A stretch of 39,752 nucleotides of DNA from Candidatus Mediterraneibacter quadrami (GTDB taxonomy: Bacteria > Bacillota > Clostridia > Lachnospirales > Lachnospiraceae). How positions within the stretch are numbered: position 1 is the stretch's first letter; every line of letters begins with the position of its first letter. Positions 5,791 to 13,237 of this stretch are shown piece after piece. The notes below the pieces were generated by a model, which ran no database searches, was not told the origin of the DNA, and worked only from the letters and a program-made list of their open reading frames with translations. The position numbers and the translations under genes were made by a program. The stretch spans positions 1 through 39,752 of the forward strand of contig DWUU01000058.1 of assembly GCA_019120575.1 (NCBI GenBank), written 5' to 3'.

Positions 5791-7023
5791 ATGAAAGGAA
5801 ATGTAATCGTCGGACAATCAGGCGGACCGACAGCTGCGATCAACTCGAGCCTTGCGGGCGTATACCGCACAGCTAAGGACCGCGGAGCCGCTAAAGTATA
5901 CGGAATGCTTCACGGAATTCAGGGACTGCTGCAGGAGCGCTATATCGATCTGTCCGAATATATCACAAATGAACTGGATGCAGAGCTCCTGAAGAGGACG
6001 CCGGCCGCTTTCCTCGGTTCATGCCGCTACAAACTGCCGGAGATCCATGAGAACCGCGAAGTATATGAGAAGATCTTCGAGATCCTCAACAAACTGGATA
6101 TCGAAGCATTTATCTACATCGGCGGAAATGATTCCATGGATACGATCAAAAAGCTCTCTGACTATGCGATCATCACCGGACATCCGACCCGTTTCATCGG
6201 CTGCCCGAAGACCATTGACAATGACCTTGCCCTCACAGATCATACGCCGGGCTACGGAAGCGCCGCAAAATACATCGGCACTTCTGTAAAAGAGATCATC
6301 CGCGACAGCTTCTGTCTGGAATATGAGAAAGGCCTTGTGTCCATCATCGAGATCATGGGCCGGAATGCCGGCTGGCTCACAGGCGCCGCTGCACTTGCCA
6401 AAGGCGAGGACTGCGCAGGTCCGGACCTGATCTATCTGCCGGAACTTCCGTTCGATATCGAAGCGTTCGGCAAAAAAGTAAAAGCCCTGCTTAAGAAGAA
6501 ATCTTCCGTAGTCGTTGCCATCTCCGAAGGCATCCGCCTGGCGGACGGCCGCTACGTATGTGAACTGGGCCAGAGCATTGACTTCGTCGATGCATTCGGC
6601 CACAAACAGCTCTCCGGAACAGCGAACTACCTTGCAAGCTATATCGCAGGCGAGATCGGCTGCAAGACCCGTTCCATCGAGCTCAGCTCCCTTCAGCGCT
6701 CCGCTTCCCACTGCGCATCCCGCGTGGATATCCTGGAAGCATACCAGGTCGGCGGTGCGGCTGTGAAAGCTGCCGATGAAGGCGATTCCGGAAAAATGGT
6801 TGTCCTCACCCGTCTCTCCGATGATCCGTATCAGAGCGGAACCGAGGTAAAGGACGTTCACAAGATCGCCAACGACGAGAAACTCGTTCCGCGCGAGTGG
6901 GTAACCGAGGACGGTTCCTACGTGACCGACGAGTTCGTCAACTATGTACGCCCGCTCATCCAGGGCGACGTATCACCTGTAATGGTAGACGGTATACCGC
7001 GTCATCTTTTCCGTCAGATCTGA
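5791..7023 (+). CDS. pfp: Pyrophosphate-dependent 6-phosphofructokinase
   Basis: A 410-residue phosphofructokinase interconverting fructose 6-phosphate and fructose 1,6-bisphosphate in glycolysis. The start is ATG at 5791 with GGAGG nine bases upstream; the longer in-frame start at 5737 lacks a site. The N-terminal GQSGGPTAAINS loop binds the phosphoryl donor. The donor-specificity positions read GGNDSM (Asp where ATP enzymes have Gly in GGDGS) and PKTIDND (Lys where ATP enzymes have Gly), the signature of pyrophosphate users. The catalytic TIDND aspartates and the MGRNAGWL motif are intact. It is monocistronic, with its own promoter and terminator. Donor assignment is inference from these residues. 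Confidence 0.92.
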   Translation: MKGNVIVGQSGGPTAAINSSLAGVYRTAKDRGAAKVYGMLHGIQGLLQERYIDLSEYITNELDAELLKRTPAAFLGSCRYKLPEIHENREVYEKIFEILNKLDIEAFIYIGGNDSMDTIKKLSDYAIITGHPTRFIGCPKTIDNDLALTDHTPGYGSAAKYIGTSVKEIIRDSFCLEYEKGLVSIIEIMGRNAGWLTGAAALAKGEDCAGPDLIYLPELPFDIEAFGKKVKALLKKKSSVVVAISEGIRLADGRYVCELGQSIDFVDAFGHKQLSGTANYLASYIAGEIGCKTRSIELSSLQRSASHCASRVDILEAYQVGGAAVKAADEGDSGKMVVLTRLSDDPYQSGTEVKDVHKIANDEKLVPREWVTEDGSYVTDEFVNYVRPLIQGDVSPVMVDGIPRHLFRQI

Positions 7024-7054
7024 TCCATTCAGACGATATGATCGTCCGGATACT

Positions 7055-7101
7055 GCCGGGAAGTTCAGTCTGTTTTATGCAGGCTGGGCTTCCCGGCTTT
7101 T
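7055..7101 (+). terminator. Terminator after pfp
   Basis: GCCGGGAAG (7055-7063) pairs with CTTCCCGGC (7089-7097) around a 25-nt loop and runs into TTTT. It lies about 30 nt after the pfp stop and abuts the -10 region of the next gene. Confidence 0.75.
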
Positions 7102-7104
7102 ATA

Positions 7105-7113
7105 TGCTATACT
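7105..7113 (+). promoter_or_regulatory. Extended -10 promoter of pyrC
   Basis: TGCTATACT (7105-7113) is an extended -10 element directly behind the pfp terminator. No good -35 box is present at the usual distance. It gives a leader of about 25 nt before pyrC. Confidence 0.5.
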
Positions 7114-7143
7114 GGAGTCAGATTATCGCAGGGAGGTTTCAAA

Positions 7144-8406
7144 ATGATCATTAAAAACGGACACATCATGGACCCCGCTTCCGGGAAATCGTATTTTGCC
7201 GATATAAAAATCACAGACGGCGTGATCGGGAAGATCGCGGAAATCATCGACGCTTCAGATGATGAGGAAATCATCGACGCCAAAGGGCTCACCGTCGCTC
7301 CCGGGCTGATCGACACCCACGTCCATTTCCGGGATCCCGGATTCACCTATAAAGAAACGCTGCATACCGGCGCGCTTGCCGCGGCAAAGGGCGGCTTCAC
7401 CACCGTCATCTGCATGGCCAACACTTCGCCGGTCGTTGACAATACGGAGGTCCTGTCTGACATCCTTGAGCGGACCGCATCAGAGAAGATCCGGATCCGC
7501 CAGGCGGCCAGCGTCTCCCGCGGTCTGAAAGGGGAAGAACTGACCGATATGAAAGCGCTGAAAGAAGCCGGCGCCTGCGGGTTCACGGACGACGGCATCC
7601 CGCTCCGCAACGGTGCCTTCCTATACGAGGCCATGAACCGGGCGAAAGAACTGGATGTACCGGTCAGCCTCCACGAAGAGGATCCCGCCTTCATTAAGAA
7701 CAACGGGATCAACCACGGCACGGTTTCCGAACAGCTCGGCATCTACGGTTCGCCGTCCATCGCCGAAGAGTCGCTGGTGGCCAGGGACTGTATGCTTGCC
7801 CTGCGCTCTGGCGCCCACGTGGTCATCCAGCATATCAGCTCCGGCAGATCCGTGGAACTGGTCCGCATCTTCAAGGGCCTTGGCGCCAACCTCCACGCGG
7901 AGGCCACGCCCCACCATTTCACCCTGACAGATGAGGCCGTTCTGAAATACGGCACGCTGGCAAAAATGAATCCCCCTCTCCGGAAAGAGGAGGACCGTCA
8001 GGCCATTATAGAAGGACTCGCGGACGGGACCATCGACCTGATCGCCACGGACCACGCGCCCCACAGCAAAGAGGAAAAGGACCGCTCCATCACCGCCGCT
8101 CCAAGCGGCATCACCGGGCTTGAGACATCCCTGGCTCTTGGCATCACCTCGCTGGTGCGCCCGGGTCACCTCTCCCTGATGCAGCTCCTGGAAAAAATGA
8201 CGGCCGGCCCTGCCGACCTCTATCACCTTCCCGCAGGGAAGATCATCGAAGGCGGCCCTGCCGACCTGGTGATTTTTGATCCGGACGAATGCTGGAAGCC
8301 GGAAAGTTACGCTTCCATGTCATCCAACACCCCGTTTACCGGATGGGAACTGTATGGAAAAGTAAAATATACGATCTGCCGCGGAGAAACTGCATACCGC
8401 GACTGA
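7144..8406 (+). CDS. pyrC: Dihydroorotase (type I)
   Basis: A 420-residue zinc amidohydrolase that cyclises carbamoyl-aspartate to dihydroorotate in pyrimidine synthesis. The metal ligands DTHVHFRDPG are near residue 58. GGFTTVICMANT near 95 and the central HEED near 178 follow, with EATPHHFTLTDE near 258 and the catalytic IATDHAPH near 300. Length and motifs are those of the long Firmicutes PyrC. ATG at 7144 has GGGAGG about eight bases upstream. Other pyr genes are not adjacent. It stands alone between an extended -10 promoter and a strong terminator; no PyrR-type attenuator was seen in the short leader. Confidence 0.95.
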   Translation: MIIKNGHIMDPASGKSYFADIKITDGVIGKIAEIIDASDDEEIIDAKGLTVAPGLIDTHVHFRDPGFTYKETLHTGALAAAKGGFTTVICMANTSPVVDNTEVLSDILERTASEKIRIRQAASVSRGLKGEELTDMKALKEAGACGFTDDGIPLRNGAFLYEAMNRAKELDVPVSLHEEDPAFIKNNGINHGTVSEQLGIYGSPSIAEESLVARDCMLALRSGAHVVIQHISSGRSVELVRIFKGLGANLHAEATPHHFTLTDEAVLKYGTLAKMNPPLRKEEDRQAIIEGLADGTIDLIATDHAPHSKEEKDRSITAAPSGITGLETSLALGITSLVRPGHLSLMQLLEKMTAGPADLYHLPAGKIIEGGPADLVIFDPDECWKPESYASMSSNTPFTGWELYGKVKYTICRGETAYRD

Positions 8407-8423
8407 CCCTTTTGATCATTTTT

Positions 8424-8452
8424 CGGACCGCTGATCATCAGCGGTCCGTTTT
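8424..8452 (+). terminator. Intrinsic terminator of pyrC
   Basis: CGGACCGCTGA (8424-8434) and TCAGCGGTCCG (8438-8448) pair perfectly over a 3-nt loop and run into TTTT. Its right arm overlaps the stop of the convergent FtsW/RodA-like gene. On the minus strand the flank is A-rich, so it works mainly for pyrC. Confidence 0.9.
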
Positions 8453-9832
8453 CTTATCCGTTATCTTCACCGCAGGAGCTGCCGCCCTGAACGGAAATAT
8501 GGTTCCTGCGGCTTCCCGCTCCGGCGCGGTCCTGGTGTACCGGCAGATGCTGAGCAGGAGCCCCAGCAGCACATAAGTAACGATCGTGCCTGTCCCGCCG
8601 TAACTCAGGAAAGGACAGAATACCCCGATATAGGAAACGCCCAGGTTGCTCACGATATAGCCCGCTGTTTCTAAAAGGAACAGGATGGAACACGCTGTCC
8701 CCATCAGCATGCCAAGCTGATTCCTCTGTCCCAGGGAAATCTTCAGGAAGCGGAACAGAAGAAACAGCAGCACCCCGGCCAGAACCGCCGCGGCAAGGAT
8801 CCCGTAGTAGGCGATCACACCGGTCAGTGCGAACTGGGAAACTTCCGGTATCCGCAACACATCCGCATCAGCGGCTCCCGCCCCTGCGATCCGGCTGCTG
8901 TCCAGGAACTCCCGGACGACCCGAACCACATAGCCGCCGGCTCCCGGCCCCTGATTCGGATCCCTCAGGATCGCCTGCACTCGTTCCTGCTGATACTCCG
9001 CTCCAAAAAACCAGAGCCAGGCAAACAGCGCAGCCGGCAGGCAGAAAATGCAGACAAGTACTCCTGCAAAGGTCCTTTTCTTCGACACCCGGAACCATCC
9101 TTTCCACACAGCCGCCGCCAGGACCGCCATAAAGGAAAAGAGCAGGATGCAGGCTGTTGTAAATCTCGGGATCCGGAACGTCAGTACAACCGGCACCAGC
9201 ATCCACAGGACCGCCTTCCCGAGCGCCCGGTATCCCTGCCCCCGGTATGCATACAGCACCGCCGCGTAAAGCGGGACTGTCAGGAGCATCAGATATTCCA
9301 CCGTAACATATCCGATGATTGGAATATCCACATAATTTGTTACTCCGTTTATCGTGAACCCAATCATAAGTGCCGCCAGCATCCCCGCATCAAACAGGAT
9401 CATCAGAAACCTGACATGTCTTGCGATGCGGGTATAGTCCGCAAAACAGACCGCCATCATGACCGCCAGCCCGATGATCATAAAAAACAGATTCCTTGAT
9501 ATGCTCATCCAGCCATAACCGCCTGCCGTCTCCACTTTTCCCTGCATGGTCATCTGGATCACAAACCCGATGATGCTGAGCGCCGCGACCAGCGCGATCA
9601 TCCCCCAGGGCATGACCGGGCGGTGGATCCGGTCCAGTTCATTCCCCGTCTCCACAGGGTCGCCCATCTCCTTCACAGCCGCTTTCTCAGCCTCTTTCCT
9701 GTCCATCCCTTCACTCATGAAGTCCTGCATCTGATCCTCAATGTGGGCGCAGTATTCTTCCTTCACCGCATCCCGCGCCATCCGGCAGCGGATCTGGTCT
9801 GTCAGGATCTGTAAATACTCCTCTCTCTTCAA
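8438..9832 (-). CDS. HAAS-domain FtsW/RodA/SpoVE-like membrane protein
   Basis: A 464-residue fusion. Residues about 1-70 form a charged helical prefix (REEYLQILTDQI, EEYCAHIEDQM, KAAVKEMGDPVETG) of the HAAS/DUF1700 type, usual in PadR-controlled membrane proteins. From about 75 it has some ten membrane segments of the SEDS fold, ending with NLGVSYIGVFCPFLSYGGTG, the SEDS signature. Typical SEDS glycan polymerases carry an Asp in an extracellular PEAHTDF-like motif; here the aligned stretch reads PEVSQFAL, so the presumed catalytic Asp seems replaced. It lies 16 bases after the PadR gene in the same operon. It may be a regulatory or divergent SEDS protein rather than an active polymerase. Confidence 0.8.
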   Translation of the reverse strand: MKREEYLQILTDQIRCRMARDAVKEEYCAHIEDQMQDFMSEGMDRKEAEKAAVKEMGDPVETGNELDRIHRPVMPWGMIALVAALSIIGFVIQMTMQGKVETAGGYGWMSISRNLFFMIIGLAVMMAVCFADYTRIARHVRFLMILFDAGMLAALMIGFTINGVTNYVDIPIIGYVTVEYLMLLTVPLYAAVLYAYRGQGYRALGKAVLWMLVPVVLTFRIPRFTTACILLFSFMAVLAAAVWKGWFRVSKKRTFAGVLVCIFCLPAALFAWLWFFGAEYQQERVQAILRDPNQGPGAGGYVVRVVREFLDSSRIAGAGAADADVLRIPEVSQFALTGVIAYYGILAAAVLAGVLLFLLFRFLKISLGQRNQLGMLMGTACSILFLLETAGYIVSNLGVSYIGVFCPFLSYGGTGTIVTYVLLGLLLSICRYTRTAPEREAAGTIFPFRAAAPAVKITDKKTDR

Positions 9833-9848
9833 AACTGCTCCCCCTCTC

Positions 9849-10181
9849 CTACACCGCCGCCAGGCTCATCACACTGGCCACGGCTCTCGAGTAAACATCC
9901 CACTCGGCCTTCTTCTCTTCCAGAACTTTCTTCCCGGCTTTCGTAATACTGTAATACTTGCGCAGCTTCCCGCCGGCCGGCTTCTCGTAGGACTTCAGGC
10001 ATCCTTTCTCCTCCAGCCCGTGAAGCAGCGGGTACAGCGTTCCCGCCTTCAGCTCAAACACATTTTCCGAGCGCTCCCGGAGCTTCTCGATCATCTCATA
10101 CCCGTACATGTCGTTTTCCTCAAGAAGCTTCAGCACCAGCATGGCCGTACTCCCTGATACCAGACTCTTGTCTATCTTCAT
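9849..10181 (-). CDS. PadR-family transcriptional regulator
   Basis: A 110-residue winged-helix repressor. The N-terminal part (GSTAMLVLKLLEENDMYGYEMIEKL) and the wing region (KAGTLYPLLHGLEEKGCLKSYE) are hallmarks of the short PadR-s2 group, and KYYSITKAGKKVLEE leads to the dimerising C-terminal helix. ATG at 10181 follows AAGGAGG. It is co-transcribed with the HAAS-FtsW gene, the usual PadR plus HAAS-protein pairing. Palindromes in its own promoter (10207-10223 and 10240-10256) indicate autorepression. The inducer is unknown. Confidence 0.93.
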   Translation of the reverse strand: MKIDKSLVSGSTAMLVLKLLEENDMYGYEMIEKLRERSENVFELKAGTLYPLLHGLEEKGCLKSYEKPAGGKLRKYYSITKAGKKVLEEKKAEWDVYSRAVASVMSLAAV

Positions 10182-10206
10182 TTCAACGCCTCCTTCATTT
10201 ATATTT

Positions 10207-10263
10207 ATATAGATTATCTATATATTATGGTTTTATTATATATAGATAGTCGATATAAATCAA
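10207..10263 (-). promoter_or_regulatory. PadR promoter with paired operators
   Basis: On the minus strand TTGATT (10263-10258), a 17-nt spacer and TATAAT (10240-10235). A perfect palindrome ATATAGAT-T-ATCTATAT (10207-10223) lies over the start region. A degenerate copy, ATATAGATAGTCGATAT (10240-10256), fills the spacer. The centres are 33 bp apart, about three helical turns, fitting two dimers on one face. Confidence 0.75.
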
Positions 10264-10322
10264 TGCAAATTTACATAACTCCGGAGAAATTGATTTTTAA
10301 TGGATTTTTTGAAAATTGGGGG

Positions 10323-10351
10323 TTTACAACTGCTTTTGATTATGATAGAAT
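10323..10351 (+). promoter_or_regulatory. Promoter of tRNA-Leu (CAG)
   Basis: TTTACA (10323-10328), a 17-nt spacer and TAGAAT (10346-10351) on the plus strand, 12 nt before the tRNA. Confidence 0.7.
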
Positions 10352-10363
10352 ACCTTTTGTCGA

Positions 10364-10447
10364 GCGGAAGTGGCGGAATGGCAGACGCGCTAGATTCAGG
10401 TTCTAGTGGGAGTTAATCCTGTGAGAGTTCAAGTCTCTTCTTCCGCA
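10364..10447 (+). tRNA. tRNA-Leu (CAG)
   Basis: An 84-nt class II tRNA. The acceptor GCGGAAG pairs with CTTCCGC, the anticodon stem CTAGA/TCTAG encloses TTCAGGT (anticodon CAG), and there is a long variable arm. CCA is not encoded. It has its own promoter and terminator. Confidence 0.95.
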
Positions 10448-10455
10448 TAAAAAAA

Positions 10456-10484
10456 CGGAGATCCTTATAAGGTCTCCGTTTTTT
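10456..10484 (+). terminator. Terminator after tRNA-Leu
   Basis: CGGAGA pairs with TCTCCG around a self-complementary CCTTATAAGG core with one unpaired T on each side, followed by six T. The A-rich 5' flank makes it symmetrical. Confidence 0.88.
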
Positions 10485-10493
10485 GTTTATCAT

Positions 10494-10521
10494 TTGCATT
10501 TCTGTTTCAAAGTGCTATAAT
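10494..10521 (+). promoter_or_regulatory. Promoter of tRNA-Val
   Basis: TTGCAT (10494-10499), a 16-nt spacer and the extended -10 TGCTATAAT (TATAAT at 10516-10521). It lies 10 nt before the tRNA. Confidence 0.78.
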
Positions 10522-10530
10522 GTCTTGTAT

Positions 10531-10604
10531 GGAAGCATAGCTCAGCTGGGATGAGCGTTCGCCTCACACGCGAGAGGTCATGGGTTCGAGCCCCATTGCT
10601 TCCA
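10531..10604 (+). tRNA. tRNA-Val (CAC)
   Basis: The acceptor GGAAGCA pairs with TGCTTCC, and the loop CTCACAC gives anticodon CAC. The anticodon stem contains one T-G pair. A run of six T follows immediately, without a separate hairpin. Confidence 0.93.
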
Positions 10605-10608
10605 TTTT

Positions 10609-11199
10609 TTAATGCTCGTCTTCCGTCAGGATCCCCGACCGGATCAGGTCCGTGAGCAGCACTCTTGCCTGGGGAAGCAGCTCATTCATCGGCGTATTTT
10701 CCTCCCTGGACTCATTGACAAATCCGAACATCCCGAAGCATACAAAACCGGCGATCTTTCTCGGCGAATACTTGAGCCGCATCCGCTTCTTTACATGCAG
10801 CGTATGCTGCTCCACCGTCTCCAGAACGATGCTGTACAGTCTGGACGCCAGATAGGGATTCTTCTCCGGGTCTGTATGCCGGAAGAAATCAAACCGGTCT
10901 GAATAAAGCTGCAGGATCGCATCCAGCATGTTCACATACCCGGCGGCCAGCCTGCCGGTCGGATTGTTCTCCCGCTGCCGGCGGTAATAATCCTCGGTTC
11001 CGAGCTTAAGCATATCATCAAATATCTCATCCAGAAGCGCATACTTGTCGCTGTAATGCGAGTAGAACGTGATCCGGCTTATCTCCGCTGCCCGGCACAG
11101 TTCTGTGATTGTGATATGCTCAAAATCTTTTTCACCGAGCATCGTGATCATCGCGTTTTTCAAGTTCTTTTTTGTCTTGGCGATCCGTTTGTCTTCCAT
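10609..11199 (-). CDS. TetR/AcrR-family transcriptional regulator
   Basis: A 196-residue protein with a TetR N-terminal domain. The helix-turn-helix is visible as ITITELCRAAEISRITFYSHYSDKYALLDEIF at residues about 28-60, and KNAMITMLGEKDFEHI precedes it. The C-terminal ligand domain resembles the TetR_C_33-like type of Firmicutes regulators with no assignable ligand. It is transcribed away from the DegV gene at 11347; the shared 147-bp region holds strong DegV promoters and an imperfect GATAAC/GTTATC repeat. Its stop lies in the T run behind tRNA-Val. Control of the neighbouring DegV gene is a reasonable guess only. Confidence 0.9.
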   Translation of the reverse strand: MEDKRIAKTKKNLKNAMITMLGEKDFEHITITELCRAAEISRITFYSHYSDKYALLDEIFDDMLKLGTEDYYRRQRENNPTGRLAAGYVNMLDAILQLYSDRFDFFRHTDPEKNPYLASRLYSIVLETVEQHTLHVKKRMRLKYSPRKIAGFVCFGMFGFVNESREENTPMNELLPQARVLLTDLIRSGILTEDEH

Positions 11200-11256
11200 T
11201 TTCTTACATTTCCTTTTGTGTTGTATAGATAACTAACATTTTCTCACTTTTGTAAA

Positions 11257-11285
11257 TTGTTATCCTGAATATGTTTTGCTATAAT
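11257..11285 (+). promoter_or_regulatory. Promoter of the DegV gene, with overlapping repeat
   Basis: TTGTTA (11257-11262), a 17-nt spacer and extended -10 TGCTATAAT (TATAAT at 11280-11285). Further -10-like boxes occur at 11298-11303 (TATAAT) and 11324-11329 (TGCTATACT). GATAAC (11228-11233) and GTTATC (11259-11264) form a wide inverted repeat whose right arm covers the -35 box, a possible TetR operator. Confidence 0.65.
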
Positions 11286-11346
11286 TTTAACACCTGTTAT
11301 AATAACGGTCAATTATGCAAATGCTATACTGACAGGAGGAATACGT

Positions 11347-12219
11347 ATGTCGGCTATTGCGATCATGACAGACAGCAACAGCGGGATCATGCCATCGGAA
11401 GGCCCGGATTACGGGATCCATGTGCTTCCCATGCCGGTCATCATTGACGGGAAAACTTATTTTGAAGGAATTGATATTACACCGGAAGTGTTTTATGAAA
11501 AGCAGACTTCGGGCGCTGTGATCACCACGTCCCAGCCTTCCCCGGGAGATGTGACGGATATGTGGGACGAACTTCTGAAAGAATACAGCGAGATCGTATT
11601 TATCCCCATGTCCTCCGGTCTGAGCAACACATACCAGACCTCGGCCCTGCTGGCGGAGGACGAACCCTATGCGGGAAAGGTCTTTGTGGTTGACAACCAC
11701 CGGATCTCTGTGACGCAGTCCATGTCCGTGCTGGACGCTGTCACGCTGGCCGGTCAGGGCAGATCCGGCGCCGAGATCAAAGAGATCCTGGAAAAAGAGG
11801 CGCTGGACGCTACGATCTACATCGCCGTGGATAAACTGGAATACCTGAAAAAAGGCGGGCGCATCACTCCGGCCGCCGCGGCCCTGGGCACCATCCTCAA
11901 GCTGAAGCCGGTCCTGACGATCCAGGGGGACAAACTGGATTCCTACGCCAAAGCCAGAGGAATGAAATCGGCCTTCCGCACGATGCTGGACGCTCTTGAT
12001 GCAGACATCGCCGGCCGGCTGTCCCATCTGCGTGAGAGCGGGCGGCTGAAGATCGGCATCGCCAATACGCACATGGACGCCGATAAACTGGAGAATTATA
12101 AAAATGAGCTCCAGAAGGCTTTCCCTGATCTGGAACTCATCTATTTCCCGCTTACTATGAGCATCGGTACGCATGTCGGCCCCGGCGGCCTCGGGATCGG
12201 CGCCGTGATAAGCCATTAA
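11347..12219 (+). CDS. DegV-family fatty-acid-binding protein
   Basis: A 290-residue DegV protein. In Firmicutes these bind long-chain acyl groups and, as FakB, present them to the kinase FakA for phosphorylation. The N-terminus AIMTDSNSGIMPS and the TSQPSPGD and MSSGLSNTYQTS motifs line the acyl pocket. DKLEYLKKGGRIT near residue 165 and IGTHVGPGGLGIGAV at the end are characteristic. ATG at 11347 follows AGGAGGAA. No FakA or DAK kinase gene is adjacent. The TetR regulator upstream is divergent and may control it. The family is certain; the role in lipid uptake here is inferred. Confidence 0.93.
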   Translation: MSAIAIMTDSNSGIMPSEGPDYGIHVLPMPVIIDGKTYFEGIDITPEVFYEKQTSGAVITTSQPSPGDVTDMWDELLKEYSEIVFIPMSSGLSNTYQTSALLAEDEPYAGKVFVVDNHRISVTQSMSVLDAVTLAGQGRSGAEIKEILEKEALDATIYIAVDKLEYLKKGGRITPAAAALGTILKLKPVLTIQGDKLDSYAKARGMKSAFRTMLDALDADIAGRLSHLRESGRLKIGIANTHMDADKLENYKNELQKAFPDLELIYFPLTMSIGTHVGPGGLGIGAVISH

Positions 12220-12239
12220 TATGCAGATCTGATCTGTAC

Positions 12240-12284
12240 GCTGACAGTCCGCGCAGCACTGCTGCCGCTCTGTCAGCTTTTTTT
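12240..12284 (+). terminator. Intrinsic terminator of the DegV gene
   Basis: GCTGACAG (12240-12247) pairs with CTGTCAGC (12270-12277), followed by seven T. It overlaps the end of the convergent zinc-ribbon gene, whose stop codon lies in the right arm. Confidence 0.88.
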
Positions 12285-12686
12285 AATAAATGTGGTGCCG
12301 CATTTCGGGCAGCGCACTTCGATCTTTCCTTTCCCTTTCGGGATGCGGATCTTCTGCTTACAGGACGGGCATGTATAAATGTGATATACTTTCCGCTGCT
12401 GCCAGATATTCTTCTGCTTCTGGAAGAAATTCCGGATCCCGTAAGTCTTCGCCAGGAAGGTCTGGTTTTCCGCATAACGCTTCGTCACATTTCTGGAAAA
12501 CACCCTGTAATAACTGTAGATCACCAGGATCCACCCCAGAAAATAAGGGATCAGCGCCGCCGGATGATCCCCGAACAATGCGGAGATCAGTACACAGACC
12601 ACACCGATCACCAGTATAAATTTTGACAGCTGATCGATCCCGTATCTTCCCTGCATGAACCGGATCAGCTTTTCTCTGAAATTCAT
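12273..12686 (-). CDS. Membrane protein with C-terminal zinc ribbon
   Basis: A 137-residue protein from ATG at 12686, which is preceded at a good distance by AAAAAGGATGG; an upstream TTG at 12710 and ATG at 12698 fit less well. Two membrane segments lie at about 22-40 (FILVIGVVCVLISALF) and 46-60. A basic cytosolic linker leads to a zinc ribbon with CPSCKQ near 108 and CPKCGT near 127. The architecture is common in Lachnospiraceae but has no assigned function. It stands alone, convergent with the DegV gene. Its stop sits inside the DegV terminator. Confidence 0.8.
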   Translation of the reverse strand: MNFREKLIRFMQGRYGIDQLSKFILVIGVVCVLISALFGDHPAALIPYFLGWILVIYSYYRVFSRNVTKRYAENQTFLAKTYGIRNFFQKQKNIWQQRKVYHIYTCPSCKQKIRIPKGKGKIEVRCPKCGTTFIKKS

Positions 12687-12769
12687 CTGTTCATCCATCC
12701 TTTTTATCAAGTATGGAATACATTTTCCTCTGTTTTCCAGGCAAAGTCAATTAAATTCCTATAAAATCT

Positions 12770-13006
12770 TCAGAAAATAATTTCATGCAGGTTTTCCTGT
12801 TCGATCCCTTTCTTCTCCATCACCAGCAAAATGTTTTCCCGCTGATCCGGCAGGGCGCACCAGGCAAGTCCGCAGCCGGCGGAGATCTCTCTGGGCACCG
12901 GGATCAGCCTGCCGGGAACATCATTCGCCCGGCAGGCTTTCTCCATGGCCATGGCATCGGCCGTCGTATGAAATGTTACGATCAGTTTCAGTTCTTTCTT
13001 TCTCAT
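12770..13006 (-). CDS. DUF3343 protein, putative Se/S carrier
   Basis: A 78-residue protein of the DUF3343 type (putative Se/S carrier-like). It starts LIVTFHTTADAMAMEKACR and has the conserved PRE-ISAGCGLAWCA segment near residues 39-51 with two Cys (the CG being the family hallmark). It is the last gene of the unit aminotransferase-YedE-TusA-DUF3343, 12 bases after the TusA-like gene. The family commonly sits beside selenium genes, and its Cys may carry a persulfide or perselenide. Selenium rather than sulfur handling is inferred from the neighbours. Confidence 0.85.
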   Translation of the reverse strand: MRKKELKLIVTFHTTADAMAMEKACRANDVPGRLIPVPREISAGCGLAWCALPDQRENILLVMEKKGIEQENLHEIIF

Positions 13007-13018
13007 CCCACGAACCCG

Positions 13019-13225
13019 CTATCCGATCACCACTGCAAAACCATCTTCCGTCTCTTCAGACGTGTATGTCCGGCCGTGGTCTTTCGCGCACTTCTCAACA
13101 TTCATTCTCTGATGCGGCTCGGTAACGAGCACGCGCACAGGTTCATTTCCGCTTTTCAGGGCTTCTTCCGTAAGCATCACCGGTTCCGGACAGGACAGCC
13201 CTCTTGCATCTACTTCTTTCATCAT
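13019..13225 (-). CDS. TusA/YeeD-family sulfurtransferase-like protein
   Basis: A 68-residue TusA-fold protein beginning MMKEVDARGLSCPEPV, with the family's CPxP motif carrying the active Cys near residue 12. The rest (EALKSGNEPVRVLVTEPHQRMNVEKCAKDHG, split here only for description) fits the two-layer fold. It lies 12 bases after yedE and 12 before DUF3343, a typical YedE-TusA pairing in which the small protein may accept imported sulfur or selenium. GGGAG upstream allows either of two adjacent ATG codons. Confidence 0.88.
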   Translation of the reverse strand: MMKEVDARGLSCPEPVMLTEEALKSGNEPVRVLVTEPHQRMNVEKCAKDHGRTYTSEETEDGFAVVIG

Positions 13226-13237
13226 AATTCTCCCTTC

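Noticed and set aside
11287-12216. 309-codon minus-strand frame opposite the DegV gene
   Set aside because: DegV on the plus strand has clear family motifs, promoter and AGGAGG site; the antisense frame has none.
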